64,000 nt of DNA from an uncultured Spirochaetaceae bacterium (GCA_944388955.1 CALXKJ010000005.1:62001-126000), one strand, 5' to 3'. Shown: positions 15,404 through 24,831, counted from the first letter of the stretch. The notes: generated by a model not told the origin, from the sequence alone. Made by a program: numbers and translations.

Positions 15404-16888
15404 ATGAAGAATGTCTGTGAGACAATTGAGAAGAAGGATCGTCCAGTAAAGATCCTTCAGTATGGAGAGGGCAATTTCCTCCGCGCATTCGTAGACTGGA
15501 TTGTTGATATCCTCAACGAAAAGAGCGACTTCAACGGCAGCGTAATGCAGGTCCAGCCACTCAAGCAGGGCATGGGAGAGATGATCAACGCCCAGAACGG
15601 AATTTACACAACTGTTCTCCGCGGTGTCCAGAACGGAAAGCCTGTAGAGGAATTCAGGAAGATAACAAGCGTGAAAGGCTGTCTCAACCCCTATGTCGAA
15701 GCAGACTACGAAGAGTATATGAAGCTTGCTGAGAGCCCTGATCTCAGGTTCATCATCTCCAACACGACAGAAGCCGGTATTGCATATCATGAAGGAGACA
15801 AGCTTGATGACAAGCCCCAGATATCCTACCCTGCAAAGGTCTGTGCATTCCTTTATCACCGCTACAAGGCGTTTAACGGTGCTGAGGACAAGGGTATCAT
15901 CGCTATTCCATGCGAGCTTATAGACAAGAATGGAGACAATCTCAAGAGAATCGTCAAGCAGTATGCTTCCGAGTGGAAACTTGAGGAAGGTTTCGTGAAC
16001 TGGCTCGACACAGCATGTGATTTCTGCAACAGCCTTGTCGATAGAATCGTTCCGGGCTATCCGAGAGCGGAAGCAGACGCGATATGTGAAAAGCTTGGCT
16101 ACAAGGATAACCTCCTCGACTCCGCAGAGATCTTCCTTCTCTGGGTCATCGAATGCCACGGAAAGACACATGAGGACGAGCTGCCGACCGACAAGGCAGG
16201 AGTGAATGTCATCTGGACTGATGATATGTCTTTCTACCGCACAAGGAAGGTCCGCATCCTCAATGGCACCCACACGATGATGGTTCTTGCCGCTTATCAG
16301 GCGGGGCTCAATACTGTCGAGGAATGTATTAAGAGCAATCTTATCTTCCCGATGGCAAAGAGAGGCCTTTTTGAGGAAATCATCCCTTCAATGGATGGTG
16401 ACAGGAAGCAGCTTGAGGATTACGCTGCGGACGTGCTTGAGAGATTCGCAAATCCATATATCGTGCACCTCCTTCTTTCAATCTCACTCAACAGCGTCTC
16501 CAAGTTCAAGACAAGGGATCTGCCATCGCTTCTTGGTTATGTAAAGAAAGAAGGAAAGCTTCCACAGGTACTTACATTCTCCCTCGCAGCACTCATCTCA
16601 TTCTATGAGGGTGTTGAATATGAAGGTACAGCCCTCAAAGGAAACAGGAACGGCGAGAAGTATCTCATAAATGACGGACCTGAAGTACTCGATGTCTTCC
16701 AGAAGCTTTACAGTGCTGAATACAAGGATACAGCCGAGAAGAGCAGGAAAATAGCGCATGCTGTTCTTTCCAACACATCATGGTGGGGTGAGGATCTCAC
16801 GCTTGTTGAAGGCCTTGAGGATAGAATCACATCCTGCCTTGAGAAAATCTGGACAGATGGCATGACAAAAGCCATCGAAAGTCTTTGA
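15404..16888 (+). CDS. uxaB: Tagaturonate reductase (altronate oxidoreductase)
   Basis: 494 aa, mannitol-dehydrogenase superfamily. Reduces D-tagaturonate to D-altronate with NADH in the cytoplasm. The nucleotide-binding N-terminus reads ILQYGEGNFLRAFVDW, and the catalytic Lys segment is RTRKVRILNGTHTMM, typical of UxaB. It has an SD sequence AAGGAG and is first in the uxaB-uxaA-uxaC-iclR operon, 7 nt before uxaA. The operator at 15306-15328 indicates repression relieved by pathway intermediates. Confidence 0.94.
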   Translation: MKNVCETIEKKDRPVKILQYGEGNFLRAFVDWIVDILNEKSDFNGSVMQVQPLKQGMGEMINAQNGIYTTVLRGVQNGKPVEEFRKITSVKGCLNPYVEADYEEYMKLAESPDLRFIISNTTEAGIAYHEGDKLDDKPQISYPAKVCAFLYHRYKAFNGAEDKGIIAIPCELIDKNGDNLKRIVKQYASEWKLEEGFVNWLDTACDFCNSLVDRIVPGYPRAEADAICEKLGYKDNLLDSAEIFLLWVIECHGKTHEDELPTDKAGVNVIWTDDMSFYRTRKVRILNGTHTMMVLAAYQAGLNTVEECIKSNLIFPMAKRGLFEEIIPSMDGDRKQLEDYAADVLERFANPYIVHLLLSISLNSVSKFKTRDLPSLLGYVKKEGKLPQVLTFSLAALISFYEGVEYEGTALKGNRNGEKYLINDGPEVLDVFQKLYSAEYKDTAEKSRKIAHAVLSNTSWWGEDLTLVEGLEDRITSCLEKIWTDGMTKAIESL

Positions 16889-16895
16889 GGTTGTT

Positions 16896-18407
16896 ATGGC
16901 GAATCTTATCAGAATCAACGACCGTGACAACGTCGCAGTAGCTATCGATTCGCTGATGAAAGGTGATGTCGTAACTGTAGATGGTGATACTTTCACCATC
17001 TACTCTGACATCCCAGGCGGCCATAAAGTCGCTCTTTGCGATATAAAGAAAGGAGATAGGATAATCAAATACGGCTATCCTATCGGTGAGGCAACTGCTG
17101 ATATCGAGAAAGGCTCCCATGTCCACGCTTTCAATATAAAGACGCTTCTGAATGAGAATGCTGAATACAGCTATGACAAGGAAACAGCGAAGGAAGCGAT
17201 GAGAGAGGCTGAAGAAGACAGAAAGAGATGGGAGAACCATGTTCCTTCAATCATGGCGTATAAGCGCAGGAATGGTGAGATAGGAATAAGGAATGGACTC
17301 TGGATCATCCCTACTGTCGGCTGTGTAAACAGAGTTGCTGAAAAGCTCATGGCATGGGGAAACAAAGAGCTTGGGCTCGAGGATGGAGTACATGCATGGA
17401 CTCACCCTTTCGGATGCTCACAGCTTGGTGGAGACCTTGAGACCACGAGGAAAATCCTTGCGGACCTAGTTCATCATCCTAATGCGGGCGGCGTGCTTGT
17501 GCTTGGACTAGGCTGTGAGAACAACACGATGGACTCCTTCAAGGAGCTTGTCGGTGAAACAGATCCGGAGCGTGTAAAATACCTTATCGCACAGGAATCC
17601 GAGGATGAGATTGAAGATGGAAAGAGGCTTCTATCGGAAATCGCTTCAGCAATGAAAGACGATAAGAGAGAAGCTGTACCGATGTCAAAGCTCGTCGTGG
17701 GATTCAAATGCGGCGGCTCCGATGGATTTTCCGGAATCACTGCCAACCCTCTTGTAGGCCGTTTCTGCAATGAGCTTACTGCAATGGGCGGAACAGGAAT
17801 CCTTACCGAAGTTCCTGAGATGTTCGGAGCGGAACAGGTGCTGATGAACAGATGCGTATCCGAGGAAATCTACGAAAAGACTGTAAAGCTTATCCAGGAC
17901 TTCAAGGACTATTTCGTGCAGCATGGACAGGTTGTCTACGAGAATCCATCACCTGGTAACAAAGCTGGAGGAATCTCAACACTTGAGGATAAGAGTCTTG
18001 GCTGCGTGCAGAAGGGAGGAAGGGCTCCTGTGAAAGCTGTCCTTTCATATGGTGACAGAGTCTCTGAAAGCGGACTTAATCTCCTCTCTGGTCCGGGCAA
18101 CGATATAGTATCAACAACGGTGCAGAGCGCGGCAGGCGCACATATGATTCTCTTCACGACAGGAAGGGGAACTCCACTCGGGGCTCCAGTACCAACAGTG
18201 AAGATTGCAACGAATCATACGCTCGCGGAACACAAGAAAGACTGGATTGACTATGACGCATCGGTAATGCTGACTGACGATCCAAGGAAAATAACGGAAC
18301 ATTTCATCAAGCAGATCATAAGCATCGCAAATGGTGAGATTCGCACAAGAAACGAGATCAACGGATATGAGGAGATCTCTATTTTCAAAGACGGAGTAAT
18401 ACTATGA
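16896..18407 (+). CDS. uxaA: Altronate dehydratase
   Basis: 503 aa. Dehydrates D-altronate to 2-keto-3-deoxygluconate. Contains the short N-terminal SAF-like domain (about residues 1-90) followed by the large catalytic UxaA domain, whose conserved segments HPFGCSQLGGD, GLGCENN and FKCGGSDGFSGITANP (metal/substrate Cys) are intact. GAGG lies 7 nt before the ATG. The stop codon overlaps the uxaC start (ATGA). Length matches the full two-domain enzyme. Confidence 0.95.
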   Translation: MANLIRINDRDNVAVAIDSLMKGDVVTVDGDTFTIYSDIPGGHKVALCDIKKGDRIIKYGYPIGEATADIEKGSHVHAFNIKTLLNENAEYSYDKETAKEAMREAEEDRKRWENHVPSIMAYKRRNGEIGIRNGLWIIPTVGCVNRVAEKLMAWGNKELGLEDGVHAWTHPFGCSQLGGDLETTRKILADLVHHPNAGGVLVLGLGCENNTMDSFKELVGETDPERVKYLIAQESEDEIEDGKRLLSEIASAMKDDKREAVPMSKLVVGFKCGGSDGFSGITANPLVGRFCNELTAMGGTGILTEVPEMFGAEQVLMNRCVSEEIYEKTVKLIQDFKDYFVQHGQVVYENPSPGNKAGGISTLEDKSLGCVQKGGRAPVKAVLSYGDRVSESGLNLLSGPGNDIVSTTVQSAAGAHMILFTTGRGTPLGAPVPTVKIATNHTLAEHKKDWIDYDASVMLTDDPRKITEHFIKQIISIANGEIRTRNEINGYEEISIFKDGVIL

Positions 18408-19807
18408 AAGAATTCATGGACAAGGACTTCCTGCTTGAAAGCGAAATGGCTAAGAAGCTCTTCCACAATCATGCAGCTGACATGCCTATTTTCGACTATC
18501 ACTGCCATCTCATTCCAGAGCAGATTGCAGAGGATAAGAGATTCACGACCATAACAGATGCATGGCTTGGTGGAGACCACTATAAGTGGAGACAGATGAG
18601 GACTTGCGGCTTTGACGAGAAGCTCGTGACAGGAGATGCAGATCCTTTCGATAAATTCATGGCATGGGCGGAGACGATGGAGAATCTCATCGGCAATCCT
18701 CTTTATCATTGGACACACCTTGAGCTCCAGAGATATTTCGGAATCTATGATGTGCTCAACAGGAAGAATGCGAAAAAGATTTATGACGAAGCTAACGAGC
18801 AGTTCAAGAGCAATCCGGAGCTCTCCGTTTTCGGCATCATGAAGAAATTCAACGTCTATGCTGTCGGCACAACAGATGATCCTGCAGATGACCTGAAGTA
18901 TCACAAGATCATCAGAGAAGAAGGAAAGTGCCCGGCAAAGGTCATTCCTTCCTATCGTCCTGACAAGGCTCTCAATATTGAGAAACCGGATTTCGCTGAA
19001 TATATCGCAAAGCTCGGAAAGGCGGCTGGAATCGAGATCAAGAAAGCAGATGATGTTGTCAGCGCACTCGAAAAGAGACTTGAATTCTTCGTGGAGATAG
19101 GTTGCCGCGCATCCGACCACGCGCTTATGACATGCCCGCATACATTCTGGTCCGCAGAATGCATCGAAAGCGTATTCGAGAAGAGAATGAGCGGTGAGGC
19201 TGTAACAAAGGAAGAAGCAGATGCATGGAGAACATTCATTCTCACTGCACTTGCCCGTGCTTACAAGAAGAGCAACGTTGCGATGCAGCTTCACTTCGCG
19301 GCTATCCGTGACAACAACCTCACGATGTATAAGCTCCTTGGACCTGATACAGGATACGATGCTTCCTATGATGAGAATCTCGCTTATGGCGTTGCAGAGT
19401 TCTTCAAGGCTCTCTCCGCGGAGAACTCAGTGCCTAAGACAATCTTCTATTCCCTCAACCCGAAGGATTACTATTCACTCGGAACACTGATGGGATGCTA
19501 TCAGGGAGATGGAATCAAAGGAAAGATCCAGCTTGGGTCTGCTTGGTGGTTCTGCGATCATAGAGATGGAATGGAAGAGCAGATCAAGGTTCTCGCTAAC
19601 CTTGGATGTCTCCCGGCATTCATCGGTATGCTTACCGATTCCCGCTCATTCCTCTCCTACTCCAGACACGAATACTTCAGAAGGATACTCTGCAATGTCA
19701 TCGGTGGCTGGGCAGACAATGGTGAAGTGCCGAATGACGAGGAGATGCTTGGCAGAATTGTTTCTGATATCTCCTTCAGCAATGCACAGAAATACTTCGA
19801 AGGCTGA
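18404..19807 (+). CDS. uxaC: Glucuronate/galacturonate isomerase
   Basis: 467 aa, amidohydrolase-fold uronate isomerase. Converts D-galacturonate to D-tagaturonate and D-glucuronate to D-fructuronate. The metal-binding motif FDYHCHLIPEQIAED lies at residues 28-42, and the family segment GSAWWFCDHRDGMEEQ is near the C-terminus. Translationally coupled to uxaA by an ATGA overlap. Since it can feed both uronate branches, the ManD-like dehydratase at 26.5 kb may serve the fructuronate side. Confidence 0.95.
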   Translation: MKEFMDKDFLLESEMAKKLFHNHAADMPIFDYHCHLIPEQIAEDKRFTTITDAWLGGDHYKWRQMRTCGFDEKLVTGDADPFDKFMAWAETMENLIGNPLYHWTHLELQRYFGIYDVLNRKNAKKIYDEANEQFKSNPELSVFGIMKKFNVYAVGTTDDPADDLKYHKIIREEGKCPAKVIPSYRPDKALNIEKPDFAEYIAKLGKAAGIEIKKADDVVSALEKRLEFFVEIGCRASDHALMTCPHTFWSAECIESVFEKRMSGEAVTKEEADAWRTFILTALARAYKKSNVAMQLHFAAIRDNNLTMYKLLGPDTGYDASYDENLAYGVAEFFKALSAENSVPKTIFYSLNPKDYYSLGTLMGCYQGDGIKGKIQLGSAWWFCDHRDGMEEQIKVLANLGCLPAFIGMLTDSRSFLSYSRHEYFRRILCNVIGGWADNGEVPNDEEMLGRIVSDISFSNAQKYFEG

Positions 19808-19811
19808 TGCT

Positions 19812-20597
19812 ATGAGAGAAGACGAGAAGCAGATGAGTGCGGTTATCCGCACCATTTCCATACTTGAAGCACTATCAAAGACAGATAGAATCAATCTGGA
19901 GAATCTCTCGAAGGAGACGGAACTCCCGAAAGCAACGCTTCTGCGTTTTCTCTCAACACTCATATCCTTAGGGTATGTTTTCAGAGATGGGGCTGACATG
20001 TACCATCTGACAATGAAGATGTTCGCTGTCGGCTCCAGATCCCTTAAGCACATCGATCTGATAAACACTGCCATTCCATTCGCGAAAGAGCTTTCCGATG
20101 AGCTTGGAGAGACGGTACACATGGCTATCATGGAAGAAGGCAATGCTGTCTATGTGCTAAAGGAAGAATCAAAATACACACTCCGTATGTATTCACGAGT
20201 TGGAAAGGTCATTCCTCTTTACTGCACCGCAATAGGAAAGATATTCCTTACAGGCATGAGCAGGAAAGAAAGAGATGAATACTACGCAAGAACTCCGCTG
20301 AAACCATTTACTGCGAAATCAATATGCTCTGCTGAGAATCTGGAGAAACAGCTTGGAATCTCAGAAGAACGAGGTTGGGCAATCGATGATGAGGAGCATG
20401 AGGATAATGTGATATGCATCGCAGCCCCTGTACGCGATTCATCGGAGAGCATTATCGCATCGATATCCGCATCCTGGCCAACATTCAGATTCGACAGGAA
20501 TCACATAGAGCAATATGCTGAGAAAGTGAAAAAAGCCGCTGATAAGCTTTCCGGTGTACTCGGATATTGTCCAAGCGATGAAAATCACATCAACTAA
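19812..20597 (+). CDS. IclR-family regulator of the hexuronate operon (KdgR-like)
   Basis: 261 aa. The N-terminal winged helix (residues 10-65, including LENLSKETELPKATLLRFLSTL) is followed by the IclR effector domain (GETVHMAIMEEGNAVYVLK, FTAKSICSAENLEKQL, GWAIDDEEHEDNVICIAAPV). The ATG at 19812 lies 4 nt after the uxaC stop; a longer reading frame running back into uxaC is an artefact. Being the fourth gene of the operon it most likely recognises the GGAAC-N3-GTTCC palindromes upstream of uxaB and eda. The effector (probably KDG or a related acid) is inferred. Confidence 0.9.
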   Translation: MREDEKQMSAVIRTISILEALSKTDRINLENLSKETELPKATLLRFLSTLISLGYVFRDGADMYHLTMKMFAVGSRSLKHIDLINTAIPFAKELSDELGETVHMAIMEEGNAVYVLKEESKYTLRMYSRVGKVIPLYCTAIGKIFLTGMSRKERDEYYARTPLKPFTAKSICSAENLEKQLGISEERGWAIDDEEHEDNVICIAAPVRDSSESIIASISASWPTFRFDRNHIEQYAEKVKKAADKLSGVLGYCPSDENHIN

Positions 20598-20611
20598 AAA
20601 CAAATTCTGCG

Positions 20612-20680
20612 TTGTTATATCACAGAATATGCCTTATATTGATTGATATGAGAAAATAAAACCGCGAATCACGGTTTTAT
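20612..20680 (+). promoter_or_regulatory. Promoter and leader hairpin of the ATPase/TOPRIM pair
   Basis: TTGTTA (20612-20617), 17-nt spacer and TATATT (20635-20640) give the pair its own promoter. Just before the SD sequence, ATAAAACCG (20656-20664) pairs perfectly with CGGTTTTAT (20672-20680); it may terminate readthrough from iclR or structure the leader. Confidence 0.6.
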
Positions 20681-20692
20681 CTGGAGGCAATT

Positions 20693-21850
20693 GTGAAAAT
20701 ACTCAGAATCGAAGCAATTGGTTTGCCATTGTTCAAGGAAAAACTCGATATAACATTCTATGCTCAGCAACGTGTAAGTGAAGAAAATAAGAGTATTCTT
20801 TACAGTGTTTCTGAAACACCGCCTCTATATCTCAACACAGCTAATGCATTCATTGGAATAAATGCCTCAGGGAAAACATCGATACTGAAGGCTTTCGAGC
20901 TTGCAGCCTCTCTCCTACGAGGTGAAAGCTTAAATCATATAGCCTCAAGAAATTTAATCGGGGGTTCTGAGCATGCGATATTCAGAACGTGTTTTCTCAG
21001 CAATGACAACCATATATTCTGTCTGGAAACAGCAATCACATCCAGGTTATCACGACTAGGAGAATATATTTACACCATTGCTGATGAGAAAATCTGGAAG
21101 AAGAATCTTAACAGTGTGAAATCAAAAAAATACCTGACAGACTTCTCGGATATGCAGCCTGTTGCTATAAGGCAGAAGGATGAGAGATATCTTCCGGATG
21201 ATGTGAGCTTCATTATCGGACACAACAAGGAGACTGGAGATAGTCTGGATCTGCTTAGTCTCATGACATACACGAACATGAATATACTACCCTTCTCAGA
21301 AGATATTCCTCTTGACGCGGTAAGATACCTCGATTCCACCATTGAGAATCTCTATTTCGAGAAAGATGGTGAGAAACTCCTTATTCATCTCAAGTTCTGG
21401 AACACGGAAGAGATTATTATCAACAATGCTGCAAAGCTGGAGCAATATCTCTCTTCCGGAACAATCAAAGGAATCATGACTTTCTCCATGCTGAAAGATG
21501 TGCTTTGCTCGGGTGGATACCTACTGATTGACGAGATAGAGAACCACTTTAACAAAGAAATAGTTATGACGATCCTGAGATTCTTTCTGGATTCATCGCT
21601 TAACAAAAAAGGCGGCATTCTGGTTTTTACCACTCACTATCCAGAAATACTGGATGAATATGAAAGAAATGATTCGATATACATTGTCCGCAACAGGAAT
21701 GGTATAACAGCCAAAAATCTCAGTCAGATCCTCCATCGCAACGACATCAGGAAAAGCGATGCATATCAGAGCGGTTTCCTAGAAGGAACGACCCCGCAGT
21801 ATGAAGCGTATATCAAGCTTAAGGAAAGCGTCAGCAAGGGTGGCTATTGA
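20693..21850 (+). CDS. AAA-family (SMC/OLD-like) ATPase, candidate defence gene
   Basis: 385 aa. Starts at GTG 20693 behind TGGAGG. It has an ABC/SMC-like ATPase fold: Walker A GINASGKTS near residues 55-63, a signature-like YLSSGTIKG, Walker B LLIDEIEN near 277-284, and a switch His in FTTHYPEIL near 313. This is the AAA_15/AAA_21 architecture used by the ATPases of AbiL, PARIS and Gabija-like systems. The stop overlaps the start of the TOPRIM-like gene (TGATG), so the two are coupled. The pair sits between two sugar regulators with its own promoter. A defence role is inferred; no specific system is claimed. Confidence 0.75.
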   Translation: MKILRIEAIGLPLFKEKLDITFYAQQRVSEENKSILYSVSETPPLYLNTANAFIGINASGKTSILKAFELAASLLRGESLNHIASRNLIGGSEHAIFRTCFLSNDNHIFCLETAITSRLSRLGEYIYTIADEKIWKKNLNSVKSKKYLTDFSDMQPVAIRQKDERYLPDDVSFIIGHNKETGDSLDLLSLMTYTNMNILPFSEDIPLDAVRYLDSTIENLYFEKDGEKLLIHLKFWNTEEIIINNAAKLEQYLSSGTIKGIMTFSMLKDVLCSGGYLLIDEIENHFNKEIVMTILRFFLDSSLNKKGGILVFTTHYPEILDEYERNDSIYIVRNRNGITAKNLSQILHRNDIRKSDAYQSGFLEGTTPQYEAYIKLKESVSKGGY

Positions 21851-22449
21851 TGGAGCTAGCAAAATACAAAGCCTGCATCTGCGAAGGCTCGGCAGAAACC
21901 GCAATCATCGATATCCTCCTCGATGGCAATCTGCTGATTTTCTCAAGGAAAGAGATGCTGGATGAAAAGGTCCTCAGATGCAGAAACGCAAAGCATTTCG
22001 AAGAGCGCTATTTAAGACAGAGCTTTGATGGGAAGATTTCCGTCATCAGGATACTTGATTCACGCAAGGAAAACTTCAGACTAAGCAAAGCATATGAACA
22101 CAAAGTCGATGTGATTAACGTTGTAACTGCACCTGAAATAGAAATGCTGATTATCATCAACGAGGGAAAATATGAGAATTTCAAACGCTCTGGAAAGAAA
22201 CCAAGCGAATACTGCAAAGCAGATCTTCATTTTCACAACGTTAAATCCTACAGCTTTGTGAGAAACTATTTCGGAGATAGCGATACTCTTTTTCAGCAAT
22301 ATGGGGATATAAGAGATTATCTAGAATACCAAAAGGAGAATATACGCTGCTTGATCTCATTTCACCATCCAGTCTCCCATAAAGCTATAAGTGCAAACTA
22401 TCCTCTGCCACCATATTCTGCAAAACCAAATATCTTGTATTATCATTAA
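21850..22449 (+). CDS. TOPRIM/RloB-like partner of the ATPase, candidate defence effector
   Basis: 199 aa. The N-terminal KACICEGSAE (about residues 7-17) carries the TOPRIM-type acidic Glu motif. RILDSRKENF (about 65-74) offers the Asp pair position, and TAPEIEMLII (about 93-102) corresponds to the PCFExWLL strand of RloB-like proteins. A TOPRIM nuclease encoded immediately after an OLD-like ATPase is the layout of AbiL and PARIS. The ATG at 21850 overlaps the ATPase stop. Homology is judged by eye from short motifs, so the family call is tentative although coupling to the ATPase is clear. Confidence 0.6.
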   Translation: MELAKYKACICEGSAETAIIDILLDGNLLIFSRKEMLDEKVLRCRNAKHFEERYLRQSFDGKISVIRILDSRKENFRLSKAYEHKVDVINVVTAPEIEMLIIINEGKYENFKRSGKKPSEYCKADLHFHNVKSYSFVRNYFGDSDTLFQQYGDIRDYLEYQKENIRCLISFHHPVSHKAISANYPLPPYSAKPNILYYH

Positions 22450-22452
22450 TGT

Positions 22453-23382
22453 ATGGAAGTCGGTATCAACGATTACATCGAGGCTGAGCATTTCCGTGCT
22501 ATCTGCGAGGATGCATACAATGTATCCCGAACATGTGAGTGGGAGAAAAACTCGATGCACCATATCCATAACTCATGTGAAATCCTCCTTATTGAGGAGG
22601 GTGTCACCGATTATTATATCCTCGATGAGAAATATCATCTTGACCCCGGGGATATCCTTGTAATAAGCGCCATGCACCATCATGTAAGGCAGATGCATAC
22701 ACTGCCATATCTCAGATACGGTCTCACCATCAGTCCTGATTACTACCGCTCATTCATCTTCGATCCCAATCTTCTGCGCGTGTTCACCACACCGTCTCCG
22801 GCAGATTATGAAAAGTACTACAAGAATGTCCCCAAAGGTGATTTCAGCCATCTTGTATCCCTTGTGAAAGCTCTTTATGCCGAGCAAACATCAAAGTCCG
22901 CAGAGAATCCCATGAAAAACATGATGGAGAAAGCCCTGATACAGGAAATAGCTGTGACTTTATACCGCACATTCAGGATGCAGGAACGCAATGTCATCAT
23001 CGATCCATATCAGGAAGAGAGAATGGGAAAGATCAGGGATTATATCAACACTCATTACAAGGATGAGCTATCTCTGGAATCTCTCAGTGATATCTTCTAT
23101 ATGCATCCATCAAATATAAGTAAGTATTTCCACAGATACTGTGGATTCACGCTTAACCAATACATAAACACCGTACGGGTCTACGAAGCGCAAAAACTGC
23201 TTGAAACATCATCGAAAAGCATTGCTGTAATCGCTGAAGAAGCGGGATTCGGAAGTATCAACAACTTCATAAGACAATACAAAGGCATATTGAAAAAGAC
23301 TCCCGAGCGCTACAGAAAAGACTTCAGGGCCTTTCTTCTGTCTTCCTCGCATAAAAACGGACAGCATATGCCTATTCTCTAA
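22453..23382 (+). CDS. AraC-family transcriptional regulator
   Basis: 309 aa. N-terminal cupin-like sensor (HHIHNSCEILLIEEG, residues about 35-50) and a C-terminal double helix-turn-helix (residues about 200-295: LSLESLSDIFYMHPSNISKYF and IAVIAEEAGFGSINNFIRQY). It probably activates the adjacent sugar transporter operon (23478-27777) in response to a sugar or uronate. No SD sequence is present; TATCAT at 22441-22446 lies exactly 6 nt before the ATG and overlaps the end of the TOPRIM-like gene, which suggests an independent leaderless transcript. Confidence 0.88.
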   Translation: MEVGINDYIEAEHFRAICEDAYNVSRTCEWEKNSMHHIHNSCEILLIEEGVTDYYILDEKYHLDPGDILVISAMHHHVRQMHTLPYLRYGLTISPDYYRSFIFDPNLLRVFTTPSPADYEKYYKNVPKGDFSHLVSLVKALYAEQTSKSAENPMKNMMEKALIQEIAVTLYRTFRMQERNVIIDPYQEERMGKIRDYINTHYKDELSLESLSDIFYMHPSNISKYFHRYCGFTLNQYINTVRVYEAQKLLETSSKSIAVIAEEAGFGSINNFIRQYKGILKKTPERYRKDFRAFLLSSSHKNGQHMPIL

Positions 23383-23477
23383 ATCACGACCAAATTCTGG
23401 TGATTTCTTGCCAATATCCTGCAACAACAGATTGATGCACCCAATAAAATTTTAGCCATCAAAGCAGGAGGAAAGAA

Positions 23478-24770
23478 ATGAAGAAAGCTTTAACTGTTTT
23501 CACTGTGGTCTTACTTTCAGCTGCATTCCTTTTTGCTGGTGGAAAAGCTGAAAGCGATAATGAACAGGTCCACATCATAATGATGGACAGCTATGCAGCA
23601 GAGGACCCGCATGGTCAGTATGTCTATGAATATGCAGAGAAGTTCATGGCAGAGAATCCGAATGTAACAATCGAAATCCAGGCTGTCGCATCCAACGATA
23701 TCTATACTCGTCTTGCTGCAATGGCAACAAGCCCGGATGAACTCCCGACTATGTTCTTCACATCTGCAGATCAGGTTCCTACCCTCTATGATCTCGGACT
23801 TACAGAGGATCTCAACAACTACATGACAGATGAAGATAAGGCACTCTGGACAGACGGTGTCATCGAGTCAGGAACAATCAATGGAGATCTCACATACATC
23901 CCGGTATCTCTCCAGCCTACAGATATTATCTACAGAATCGACAGATTCGAGGAAGCTGGTCTTGAGATTCCAACAACATGGGATGAGTTCATCGAGTGTG
24001 CAAGAGCTCTTACAAAGGACACAGATGGCGACGGACAGATCGATCAGTGGGGATTCGGCATGGTTGGCTCGAATGACTCTTCCGGTCAGTCAAGATTCAT
24101 GAGCTACCTCTGGTCAAACGGCTACGAGTGTGCTTATGAGGAAGATGGCGAGTGGAAGACAGACATCACAGCATCACCTGAGTTCATCGATGTGTTCTCA
24201 AAGTGGACATCTATGAATGCTGAAGGCCTTGTTCCTATCGGAATCACAGAAGTCAACTACTCAACAGCTGCAAACTACTTCGCAATGGGTTATACAAGCA
24301 TGTTCCTTACAGGTCCGAACGCTCTTGGCGTTGCTTACTCAAGCAATCCTGATCTGAGAGGAAAGCTCGGCTCATTCAAGATTCCTGGCTCTTACTCAGG
24401 AACGATGCTTGGTGCTGAAGGCTATGCAATCTCATCTTACGCATCAGATGCTGAGAAGCAGGCTGCATATGACTTCATCAAGTTCTTCGCTACAGCTGAT
24501 TCCGAGTATAAGTTCTGGCAGTCCTCTGGAAAGATTCCTGCAGTAAAGGCTGGACAGGATGTGGATTTCATCACAGGACAGGACTATGAAGGATTCCTCC
24601 AGCAGATTGCTGATGGATGCCGTCCAACCCTCACCTTCGCAGGTATCGCAGGACTCAAGGGAGCTCTTGGAGATGCATACTCTGCTGTATTCAGCGGTGA
24701 GATGACAAACGAGCAGGCTGTCAACGCTCTCGTTGCGGACCTTGCAGAGCTCATGGAAGATTACAACTGA
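23478..24770 (+). CDS. Sugar ABC transporter substrate-binding protein
   Basis: 430 aa periplasmic binding protein of the CUT1 (MalE/UgpB-like, SBP_bac_1) class. The signal peptide ends FLFAGGKAES, again without a lipobox Cys. An EF-hand-like calcium loop (DTDGDGQIDQW, about residues 181-191) is inserted in the fold, as seen in some sugar-acid binders. SD sequence GGAGG. It is first in an operon with two permeases and a ManD-like dehydratase, so uronate or oligouronide uptake is the likely job. The shared ATPase of such systems (MsmX-like) is not encoded nearby. Confidence 0.9.
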   Translation: MKKALTVFTVVLLSAAFLFAGGKAESDNEQVHIIMMDSYAAEDPHGQYVYEYAEKFMAENPNVTIEIQAVASNDIYTRLAAMATSPDELPTMFFTSADQVPTLYDLGLTEDLNNYMTDEDKALWTDGVIESGTINGDLTYIPVSLQPTDIIYRIDRFEEAGLEIPTTWDEFIECARALTKDTDGDGQIDQWGFGMVGSNDSSGQSRFMSYLWSNGYECAYEEDGEWKTDITASPEFIDVFSKWTSMNAEGLVPIGITEVNYSTAANYFAMGYTSMFLTGPNALGVAYSSNPDLRGKLGSFKIPGSYSGTMLGAEGYAISSYASDAEKQAAYDFIKFFATADSEYKFWQSSGKIPAVKAGQDVDFITGQDYEGFLQQIADGCRPTLTFAGIAGLKGALGDAYSAVFSGEMTNEQAVNALVADLAELMEDYN

Positions 24771-24793
24771 GTTTGTAATATGGTGTTCTGATT

Positions 24794-24816
24794 GCCGGGC
24801 AAATCGCCCGGCTTCT
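24794..24816 (+). terminator. Attenuating hairpin between binding-protein and permease genes
   Basis: GCCGGGC (24794-24800) pairs with GCCCGGC (24806-24812), followed by a short TTCTT. Probably partial termination that keeps binding protein in excess over permease. Confidence 0.65.
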
Positions 24817-24831
24817 TAAAAAGGAGCATAG

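Noticed and set aside
15290-16273. Long minus-strand open frame (327 codons) opposite uxaB
   Set aside because: It is a shadow of the uxaB codon pattern, has no SD sequence or recognisable motif, and would remove a strongly supported gene.
18251-19294. Long minus-strand open frame (347 codons) opposite uxaC
   Set aside because: Same reason: antisense shadow of uxaC with Cys/His-rich nonsense composition.
19509-19811. N-terminal extension of the IclR regulator into uxaC
   Set aside because: No family match; the protein from 19812 aligns from its first residues with an IclR winged helix.
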